15,339 bases of DNA, taken from positions 1 to 15,339 of the forward strand of contig DATILC010000234.1 of assembly GCA_035476855.1 (NCBI GenBank), written 5' to 3'. The notes beneath the pieces were generated by a model. It was not told the origin of the DNA, did not search any database, and saw only the letters and a list, made by a program, of their open reading frames with translations. This stretch comes from Solimonas_A sp035476855 (GTDB lineage Bacteria; Pseudomonadota; Gammaproteobacteria; Nevskiales; Nevskiaceae). A program made the translations under genes and the position numbers. Below, piece by piece: positions 7,537 to 13,272 of this stretch (its first letter is position 1; each line of letters starts with the position of its first letter).

Positions 7537-7902
7537 CTATCCGATGACTGGCCCGGCGGCGCTGAGCAGCACCGCTGCCCCCACCGCCTCGACAAAGAAG
7601 AAGATCACCGCCCAGCGGTTGGGCCGTTCGCGCAATGCCGCCACCAGCCGGCCACCGGCCATGCCGGCCAGGGCCGCCGCCACCGTGAAGGCGATGCCGG
7701 CACGCAGTTCCGGCAACTGCACCGCGGCGGCCAGCACCGCCGCCATGGCCACGCCGAAACCGCCATAGACCGCCTGGATCTCGTTGCGCGCCGTCGCCGT
7801 CTCGGCGCGCAGGTCGAAGAAGTGCAGGAAGCTGCGCGGCACCACGAACGCGGCCAGGCCCATCAGCAGGAACAGCGAGGCAACGACGAGCAGCTGGATC
7901 AC
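7537..7902 (-). CDS. DUF4345-type small membrane protein
   Basis: A 121-residue integral membrane protein with about four hydrophobic helices. The pattern fits the DUF4345 family: a first helix, then PRSFLHFFDL, an acidic loop leading to EIQAVYGGFGVAMA, then a helix with GMAGGRLVAAL. The function of that family is not known. The start is GTG at 7902, chosen because GGGAG lies six bases upstream and the first transmembrane helix starts directly after it. Upstream in-frame TTG at 7959 would add an unlikely arginine-rich leader. It is read divergently from another small membrane protein, with a palindrome midway between the two starts, so both may be under one regulator. Confidence 0.72.
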   Translation of the reverse strand: MIQLLVVASLFLLMGLAAFVVPRSFLHFFDLRAETATARNEIQAVYGGFGVAMAAVLAAAVQLPELRAGIAFTVAAALAGMAGGRLVAALRERPNRWAVIFFFVEAVGAAVLLSAAGPVIG

Positions 7903-8032
7903 GGCAGTCTCCCGGGTTTGATGTGCCGCCATCCTCGGCCCGGCCGCGCGGCAGGACAATTACCCGGCAGGTAATGGCGTTGCGGCGCGTATGGCTTAGG
8001 CTGTCCCCATCGACCTGCACGGGAACCGCCAC
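7903..8032. promoter_or_regulatory. Divergent promoter region between the two small membrane-protein genes
   Basis: These 130 bases separate genes read outward on both strands. The Shine-Dalgarno of the minus-strand gene is at 7909-7913. A perfect inverted repeat sits near the centre at 7959-7975. No convincing -35/-10 pair could be fixed by eye. Confidence 0.5.
7959..7975. promoter_or_regulatory. Palindrome ATTACC-N5-GGTAAT, putative operator
   Basis: Two perfect 6-base arms are separated by CGGCA. The site is about 57 bases upstream of both divergent start codons, which is the placement expected of an operator that controls both genes. It shares the outer ATTA/TAAT and inner CC/GG letters with the palindrome at 6158-6175, but the spacing differs by one base and one arm base is missing. 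The regulator is unknown. Confidence 0.5.
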
Positions 8033-8440
8033 ATGCCCCACCCGCCCCTGCGTTATGTCCTGCTGATGTTCATGGCCGGCACCTCGATCGGCAACGGCCT
8101 GCTGATGGTGCTGTTCACCGAGCAGTGGTACCTGTGCATCGCCAACCCGCAGCGCGCCGCGCTGTTCAGCGCCCATTTCGTCACCGACGTCGGCACGGCC
8201 TACATCACCATCGGTGCTGCGCTGCTGTGGGCGGCGCTGCAGCCGCGGCAGGCCTGGCCGCTGACCGTGATTGCACTGCTGTTCTCGGCCCAGCACGCGC
8301 TGCACCATGTCTACGAATACGCCAGCTTCGGCCTGCCGACGCGCAGCGCGCTGATCGAGGCCTTCGGCATCTGGGGCCCGGTGTTCCTGCTGGCCTGGCT
8401 GGCGCTGGACCTGCACCGGCAGGCCAGGGCCGCCACATGA
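8033..8440 (+). CDS. Four-helix integral membrane protein of unknown function
   Basis: A 135-residue, strongly hydrophobic protein with about four transmembrane helices (roughly residues 6-28, 45-67, 75-95 and 108-127). A histidine-rich stretch, SAQHALHHVYEY, lies at the end of the third helix; such residues can bind metal or haem, but this is not shown. I do not recognise a named family. The ATG at 8033 has GGGAA upstream at a normal distance. The gene overlaps the next one by four bases (ATGA), so the two products are probably made together. It diverges from the DUF4345 gene. Confidence 0.75.
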   Translation: MPHPPLRYVLLMFMAGTSIGNGLLMVLFTEQWYLCIANPQRAALFSAHFVTDVGTAYITIGAALLWAALQPRQAWPLTVIALLFSAQHALHHVYEYASFGLPTRSALIEAFGIWGPVFLLAWLALDLHRQARAAT

Positions 8441-8844
8441 GCCGGCCCTTTGCCGAGCGCTTCGCCGAGGCCTGGGCCCGGCCGACGCCGCAGGGACTGG
8501 TCGCCCTGCTGCATCCGGAGGTGGTGCTGTACCAGCCGCACCTGCCGCCGATCCGCGGCCGCGACGCCGCACTGCACGAATTCCAGCGCCTGCTGGCCTG
8601 GCTGCCGCAACTGCACGGCACGGTCGAGCGCTGGAGCGAAAGCGCGGGCGACGTCTTCATCGAATGGGAAATGCGCCTGCCACTGGGCAAGGACCTGGTG
8701 CGCATCCGCGCCGTGGACCGCTTTCGCGTCGCCGACGGTCTGGGCATGGAGCGGGCGGTGTACTTCGACCAGGTGCAGCTGATCCGCGCGGTGGCTACGC
8801 ATCCGCGGCTGTGGTGGGGATATCTGCGCTACCGCTACGGCTGA
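8437..8844 (+). CDS. NTF2/SnoaL-like protein
   Basis: A 135-residue soluble protein with the layout of the NTF2-like superfamily (SnoaL, limonene-epoxide hydrolase and ketosteroid-isomerase folds). The N-terminal helix FAERFAEAWARPTP is followed by the strand HPEVVLYQPHLPPIRGRDA, a second helix (LHEFQRLLAWLP), then strands with DVFIEWEMRLP and IRAVDRFRVADG, ending with an aromatic WWGYLRYRYG tail. Members are either small-molecule isomerases and hydrolases or non-catalytic binders; the substrate cannot be told here. The start overlaps the upstream membrane-protein gene (ATGA), and the stop is four bases from the stop of the convergent gene, with no terminator visible between them. Confidence 0.72.
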   Translation: MSRPFAERFAEAWARPTPQGLVALLHPEVVLYQPHLPPIRGRDAALHEFQRLLAWLPQLHGTVERWSESAGDVFIEWEMRLPLGKDLVRIRAVDRFRVADGLGMERAVYFDQVQLIRAVATHPRLWWGYLRYRYG

Positions 8845-8848
8845 GTCC

Positions 8849-9625
8849 CTACTTGCTGCGGTAGAACTGGTTGGGCCGGAACAGGCCCGCCGCCAACGGC
8901 ACGTCGACCTTCTCGGTGCGCAACTCGATCAGCGTGCTGGTGCGCTCGCGCAGGTCGGTCAGCGTGGCACGGCCCGGCGTCCAGCGACCGTTGACCTGCT
9001 TCACCGAGGCCGGGTCCAGTTCCAGCGTCTTCCAGGGCACGCCGCCGTAGAGATCTGCCTTCAGCGGCAGGCACCAGGCGTTGTCGATCGACAGGTCGAG
9101 GCGGTCGTAGAGGATGTCGGGACCGGCCGGCGGCAGGTAACGCCACTGCTCCGCCGGACGCCCCTTCACCATCGCCGTGCCGATGCGGCTGAAGCGCCCG
9201 CCCTGCAGGCCGCTGAACAGGAACTTGAGGTCGAAGGCCGACAGGCCGCTGCCGAACAGCGACTGCGCGACGGTGGCACCGGTGACCTGCCGCACCTTCC
9301 GCACCGCCGGCAGGTAGACATAGAAGGTCTCCCTGGCCCCGCCGGTGAGAAACAGGTAGGACGCGCCTGCCAGGTCCGCCGGCGCCGACAGGCGCAGCGT
9401 GGCCCGGTGCTGCTGGCCGGAACGCTGCCAGTACCAGGTGCCGACCAGCTTGCGCTGCGCGCCGGTCGCATCGGTCTGGGTCATCACCAGGTCCTGCGCC
9501 AGCGAGTGCTGCGGCAGGTTGGCGGCGAGGCAGGCGCGCAGCGAGGCTTCGTCGCGGACGGCCATGGCCGGCGTGGCCCAGGCAGCGGCCAGCATCGAAC
9601 CCAGCATCCACACCGATCTCAACAT
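8849..9625 (-). CDS. Secreted LolA-like (outer-membrane lipoprotein-sorting type) protein
   Basis: A periplasmic protein of about 258 residues with an N-terminal signal peptide (hydrophobic MLGSMLAAAWATPAMA, probably cut after AMA). The mature part matches the LolA-like 'outer membrane lipoprotein-sorting protein' family: a strand LVGTWYW, TLRLSAPADLAGASYLFLTG, VYLPAVRKVRQV, then LFGSGLSAFDLKFLF. These form a half-barrel that in relatives holds acyl chains, and the family often sits beside DUF1302 and RND/MMPL exporter genes. No exporter is seen here. The start is uncertain: ATG 9625 is chosen because GGAGG lies ten bases upstream; ATG 9634 and GTG 9667 are alternatives. It lies just after the terminator of the large operon, so it may be expressed by read-through or from its own promoter. 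Confidence 0.78.
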   Translation of the reverse strand: MLRSVWMLGSMLAAAWATPAMAVRDEASLRACLAANLPQHSLAQDLVMTQTDATGAQRKLVGTWYWQRSGQQHRATLRLSAPADLAGASYLFLTGGARETFYVYLPAVRKVRQVTGATVAQSLFGSGLSAFDLKFLFSGLQGGRFSRIGTAMVKGRPAEQWRYLPPAGPDILYDRLDLSIDNAWCLPLKADLYGGVPWKTLELDPASVKQVNGRWTPGRATLTDLRERTSTLIELRTEKVDVPLAAGLFRPNQFYRSK

Positions 9626-9670
9626 GCCCGCCATGCCTCCAGTATCACCATCACCGCCAAACCGCACATG

Positions 9671-9703
9671 AATAAGAAAGCCCGGCGCCTTGGATCGCCG
9701 GGC
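9671..9703 (-). terminator. Rho-independent terminator after the DUF445 gene
   Basis: On the minus strand GCCCGGCG (9703-9696) pairs perfectly with CGCCGGGC (9687-9680) around an eight-base loop, and TTTCTTATT follows at 9679-9671. It lies 55 bases past the DUF445 stop, so it closes the operon that enters from the right edge. The LolA-like gene starts about 45 bases further on. Confidence 0.82.
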
Positions 9704-9757
9704 AAGGGCGGAGGTCGTAAGAGCAGTCTCCGCTGCGTCTGCCCCGTGATCGCGGCC

Positions 9758-11008
9758 TCAGTGCGCCGCGAAAGCCAGCATGACGTGAACCTGCAACTCG
9801 CCGACCATGAAGCCGAGCACCGCGCCGACCGCAATCAGGATCCACTCGTCCTGCTCGAAGGCCGGATGCAGCAGGTTCTCGAATTCCTCGATGGTCAGCG
9901 TCTGCATCTTGGTCGCCAGCAGGTTCTCCAGGTCCATCGCCTCGCCGGCATATTTCTCGACGTGCTTCATCGTGTCCGGCAGGCGCTTCATGATTTCCTG
10001 GGCGACCAGCTTCTTCATTTCCTGATACTTGCTGCTGCCGACGGCGAACACGACCAGCGGCTTGGCCACGCCGGCCTGCTCGTCGATCACGCGCTGCACC
10101 TGTTTCTGCACCATCGTGAACAGGCGATCGGACAGCGGGCCGCGCAGTACCGCGTCGATGATGTTCTTCGGCGTGACGATTTCCGCAGCGATCAGGCGCC
10201 CATACTCCTTCGATACTTCGAGACGACGTTTCAGGAACAGGCCCTGCCACTCGAACAGCCCGAGGTACTTCTTCGGCTGCTTGGGATTGAAGATCATCTT
10301 CAGCGCCAGCCAGTCGGTGAACCAGCCGGTAAAGCCGCCGAACAGCGGCATCACCCAGACGTTCTGCGTCACCGCCCAGACCACGGCCTGCACGCAGCCG
10401 ATGGCAAAGCCGAAGAACAGGCCGGAATTGCGGATGAAGCGGAACTCGCCGTGACCTGCTTCGAGGAAGATGCGGTTGAGCAGCGGCTTGTCGCGCAGCA
10501 GGTTGCTGACCACCATGTCCTTCAGATCGAACACCGAGTTAATGTTCGATTTGATGTCGATCATGATCTGCTTGACGATGTTCGGCGCCTCCTCCTTGAT
10601 GCGCGAAATGATCAGCTGCTTGACCGAGTCCGGCGCCGCTTCCCACAGGCCGGGTGCAAACTGCGACGCCACCGCCTGGGTGATGTCCTCCACCGCCTCC
10701 AGCAGCGGCTTCTCGATCTCCTGCGCGATGCGGTCCGGATCGAGCTTGTCGAAGACATCCTCCGGCTTGATCAGCTTCTGCGTCATCGTGTCGCAGGCGA
10801 TGCTCGCCATCACCGCCGCTTTTCGGGGCACGATGCCCTGCCAGCCCAGGAACGGCGGCTTGATGCCGACGAACTCGATCGGCCGGAACATCATCTCGAT
10901 CGCCACGATCTTGGTGACGTATCCGATGATCGCTGCCACGAAGGGCATCGACGCATAGAGGAACCAGTTCTTTTGCACGTCCACCGCGATTTCAGCCAGG
11001 CTTTGCAT
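9758..11008 (-). CDS. DUF445 family inner-membrane protein
   Basis: A 416-residue protein of the DUF445 family (relatives include B. subtilis YheB and E. coli YjiN), whose role is not established. Hydrophobic segments lie near residues 15-40, 200-240 and at the C-terminal end (ILIAVGAVLGFMVGEL). Between them are long charged helical stretches. The family signature appears twice: GYVTKIVAIEMMFRP near residue 29 and a second copy, GWFTDWLALKMIFNP, each followed by a WQG motif and a basic helix, which shows an internal duplication. ATG at 11008 has AGGAGAG upstream at a normal distance. It is the last gene before the terminator and follows the DUF4393-like gene after 42 bases. A scaffold or transport role at the inner membrane is inference from context. 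Confidence 0.88.
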   Translation of the reverse strand: MQSLAEIAVDVQKNWFLYASMPFVAAIIGYVTKIVAIEMMFRPIEFVGIKPPFLGWQGIVPRKAAVMASIACDTMTQKLIKPEDVFDKLDPDRIAQEIEKPLLEAVEDITQAVASQFAPGLWEAAPDSVKQLIISRIKEEAPNIVKQIMIDIKSNINSVFDLKDMVVSNLLRDKPLLNRIFLEAGHGEFRFIRNSGLFFGFAIGCVQAVVWAVTQNVWVMPLFGGFTGWFTDWLALKMIFNPKQPKKYLGLFEWQGLFLKRRLEVSKEYGRLIAAEIVTPKNIIDAVLRGPLSDRLFTMVQKQVQRVIDEQAGVAKPLVVFAVGSSKYQEMKKLVAQEIMKRLPDTMKHVEKYAGEAMDLENLLATKMQTLTIEEFENLLHPAFEQDEWILIAVGAVLGFMVGELQVHVMLAFAAH

Positions 11009-11050
11009 TGCTCTCTCCTGCCGCTACTGCCTTGTTGGAATAACTACCTT

Positions 11051-11761
11051 TCAATCCGTGCCGACACGGCAGGCTGCCCACAGCCGGTTGCCGAGGTCCG
11101 ACATCATCAGGACACGCCTTACGACCTGCGCCCTGAGCCCACCTTTCTGCAAACGTGCCAGCACGTCGCGCACCGACTGCTCGGTCTCCAGCATTTCGTA
11201 CTGAACCTTGCGCGCCGGCTCTTCCGGCCCGGTCTCGACCAGGCCGTAGCCACGCAGTTGCTGGACATAGACGTGGGTGGTTTCCGGCCACAGCACACCG
11301 GCGTTCTTGCCGACACTGCAGACACATTCGAGCACCGGTTCCACCGCAATACCGAGCCGCGGCCCGGCGTAGATGTGGATCAACGGATAGGTCGAACCAT
11401 CCGACAGCGCCGACAGGATGCGTGCCTGGTCCGGCACCAGGTTGCTCATCACCCACTGGAAGAACGCCTGCTCGGCATCCTCGCGGCTGTGCTCGGTCGA
11501 AGCCTGCAGCAGCTGGTGCATGCGGCTGCCGATGGCAAAGGACGCGGCCGCACCCGAGCGGTCCGCGACGCTGCGCATGGCCACGGCCAGCACCGACACC
11601 GAGGTCGGCGGCTCCAGGCGATCGAGCCGCTGCTTGAGTTCATGCAGCAGGCGCCGCTCGACGCGATCGATCTGTTCCTGTGCAAACCCGGCGCCCGGCA
11701 GGCGGCGCAACACCTTCGCCGCCAGTCCGCGGGCACCTGATCCATCGGTCAATGCGTTCAC
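11051..11761 (-). CDS. Abi-alpha (DUF4393)-like protein
   Basis: A 236-residue soluble protein. The middle part, with FFQWVMSNLVPDQARILSAL followed by a YPLIHI strand, and a C-terminal winged-helix-like part (VQQLRGYGLVETG) fit the Abi-alpha/DUF4393 family, named after lactococcal abortive phage infection proteins. No nuclease or toxin motif is seen and the gene sits in an envelope-type operon, so a defence role should not be assumed. GTG at 11761 is chosen because it overlaps the upstream stop (GTGA) and has GGAGGG six bases upstream. A longer reading of this frame, from 12571, runs antisense-like through the upstream gene and is rejected. The family assignment is by pattern memory only. Confidence 0.68.
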   Translation of the reverse strand: MNALTDGSGARGLAAKVLRRLPGAGFAQEQIDRVERRLLHELKQRLDRLEPPTSVSVLAVAMRSVADRSGAAASFAIGSRMHQLLQASTEHSREDAEQAFFQWVMSNLVPDQARILSALSDGSTYPLIHIYAGPRLGIAVEPVLECVCSVGKNAGVLWPETTHVYVQQLRGYGLVETGPEEPARKVQYEMLETEQSVRDVLARLQKGGLRAQVVRRVLMMSDLGNRLWAACRVGTD

Positions 11762-12519
11762 AGCGATCCCTCCGGTGATGCCTGTGCGGCTGACGGCGGT
11801 GGCACTGCGGTGGCGCCCTGCGCTGGCTGCTTGACCTCCTCCAGCCGCAGGCCCTTCAGTCGCAGGGCCAGGTCGGCGTGCTTGATGATGACGGGCACCG
11901 GCACCTGCTCCGGATAGGCCATCATCTCGAAGCGCGCCAGGATCGGCGTGGTGATTTCCTTCACCGCCTTGAGCCGCGTCTTCAGCACCGTGTCCACCGG
12001 ACCCCGCACCGTCTGGTTCACCGCCATGCGCAGCGGGCCGTCGTAGACGATGCGCAGGTTGGCCTTGACCGGCACGGTGAAGGACACCGGCTGCTCGAAC
12101 TTCAACGGCAGCCTGGCCTTGAATTTGACGTTGCGCAGGCGCTTGACCTGCTGGTAGGTGAAATCCGTGGTGCCTTCGATGTCGGCGTAGGTGTCCACCG
12201 GCACCACGCCCTTGTAGACGATGGTGAACTCGACCGGCACCGAGGTATCGAAGCGGGCGTTGGTGTCGTAGCTGCCCTTCAGCGGCAGGTCGATGGTCTG
12301 CTTGAACGGCACGGTCGCATCGATGTAGCCGTTGAGCTTGATGGTGATGGCGTTGGTGGCCTCGGCGCTGACGCGCGCCTTCGCCGGCAGCAACACCATC
12401 CCGGGCTGGTCGGTCAGCGTCATGTGCATGATCGCCCGCATGTAGAGCTGGAAGCCGCCCACGCCGCCGACGATGATCAGCAACCAGGCGCCGGCCAGCA
12501 TCAGGAACAGACGCATCAT
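11758..12519 (-). CDS. Membrane-anchored periplasmic beta-repeat protein, second paralogue
   Basis: A 253-residue protein with an N-terminal hydrophobic anchor (residues 3-25, few charges before it), so probably fixed in the inner membrane with its body in the periplasm. The body is almost all alternating hydrophobic/polar stretches predicted as beta strands, with recurring VPV, VPF and LPL turns, and a low-complexity Pro/Ala/Gln tail. It aligns by eye with the gene just upstream: TLTDQPGMVLLP against ALVDQPATVVLP at the same distance from the anchor, then ATVPFKQTIDLPL against TTVPVNQRIKIPL. I know no named family. The start overlaps the upstream stop (ATGA) and the stop overlaps the downstream start (GTGA), so stoichiometric expression is likely. 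Confidence 0.8.
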   Translation of the reverse strand: MMRLFLMLAGAWLLIIVGGVGGFQLYMRAIMHMTLTDQPGMVLLPAKARVSAEATNAITIKLNGYIDATVPFKQTIDLPLKGSYDTNARFDTSVPVEFTIVYKGVVPVDTYADIEGTTDFTYQQVKRLRNVKFKARLPLKFEQPVSFTVPVKANLRIVYDGPLRMAVNQTVRGPVDTVLKTRLKAVKEITTPILARFEMMAYPEQVPVPVIIKHADLALRLKGLRLEEVKQPAQGATAVPPPSAAQASPEGSL

Positions 12520-13253
12520 GGCGACGCTGCCGGAGCCGCAGCTGGTGCCGCGTCGGCCTGCTTCTGCTCATCCGCGGTCTTGAGCTTCAGCGTGCGCAGC
12601 GGCAGGCGCAGGTCAGCCTGCGTGATGATGATGTCGGCCGGATCCGGCACCGTGATGTTGGCCTTCAGCGCCGACTTGACCGGCACGCTCATCCGGCTGT
12701 GGATCGGGATGGTGGTGGCGATGTCAGCCTTCAGCAGCACGTCCAGCGCATCCTTGAACTTCACGTCGACCGGCGCGGTGAACTTGAGGTGCACCATCTG
12801 GTCGACCGGGATGTTGAGGCTGACCGGCACCTTGGCCTTGACCGGCACCTTGCCGCGCAGCGGCAGGTCATGGGTGTCGCCGAGCAGGTCGGCCTTGACC
12901 ACCGCGTCCACATCGAGGACCTGGTCGATGTAGATGAAGTCCCTGACCGGCACGTTCATCTTGATCGGCACCGGGCTGTCGAAGCTGGCCTGCACATGCA
13001 GTACATCGGTCAGCGGAATCTTTATGCGCTGGTTGACCGGCACCGTGGTGGTGATGCTGCTGTTGATCTCGATCTCGAGTTCGTTGAGCACATCGGCGCT
13101 GATCGCCAGCGGATTGGGCAGCACCACCGTCGCCGGCTGGTCGACCAGCGCCAGGCGCGCATCGACGTTGCGGAACACCCATACGCCGGCCAGCACGCCG
13201 CCGGCCACCGCTCCGAGCAGGATGATGAGGGCGAAGATCCAGGTTTTTTTCAC
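12516..13253 (-). CDS. Membrane-anchored periplasmic beta-repeat protein, first paralogue
   Basis: A 245-residue protein starting with MKK-like basic residues and one hydrophobic helix (about residues 5-27), then a body of about 26-28-residue repeats. Each unit carries a strand, a VPV/VPI/IPL turn and a second strand, as in TTTVPVNQRIKIPL, FDSPVPIKMNVPV, RGKVPVKAKVPV and ATTIPIHSRMSVPV. It ends in an Ala/Pro-rich tail. It is a tandem paralogue of the next gene. The start is GTG at 13253, 19 bases after the DUF1302 stop, with GAGGGG nine bases upstream; an upstream in-frame start at 13310 would overlap the DUF1302 gene and give a polar leader before the anchor. The role is unknown; an extended beta-rich periplasmic rod or groove is a reasonable structural guess. 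Confidence 0.8.
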   Translation of the reverse strand: MKKTWIFALIILLGAVAGGVLAGVWVFRNVDARLALVDQPATVVLPNPLAISADVLNELEIEINSSITTTVPVNQRIKIPLTDVLHVQASFDSPVPIKMNVPVRDFIYIDQVLDVDAVVKADLLGDTHDLPLRGKVPVKAKVPVSLNIPVDQMVHLKFTAPVDVKFKDALDVLLKADIATTIPIHSRMSVPVKSALKANITVPDPADIIITQADLRLPLRTLKLKTADEQKQADAAPAAAPAASP

Positions 13254-13272
13254 GAACAGTTTCCCCTCGCGC

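Noticed and set aside
7526..8572. Minus-strand 416-codon frame across the divergent region
   Set aside because: It runs opposite two plausible plus-strand genes and across the promoter region, and its composition is that of a GC-rich shadow; only the last 67 codons might be a gene.
8845..8848. Terminator between the convergent genes ending at 8844 and 8849
   Set aside because: Only four bases separate the stops and no stem with a T-run is visible on either strand nearby.
9407..11740. Plus-strand frame of 777 codons opposite the DUF445 gene
   Set aside because: His/Leu/Arg-rich shadow without any domain, opposite a clear DUF445 protein and a terminator.
11762..12571. N-terminal extension of the DUF4393-like frame up to 12571
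   Set aside because: It overlaps the whole upstream beta-repeat gene and has an Arg/His-rich shadow composition; the GTG at 11761 has a good ribosome-binding site.
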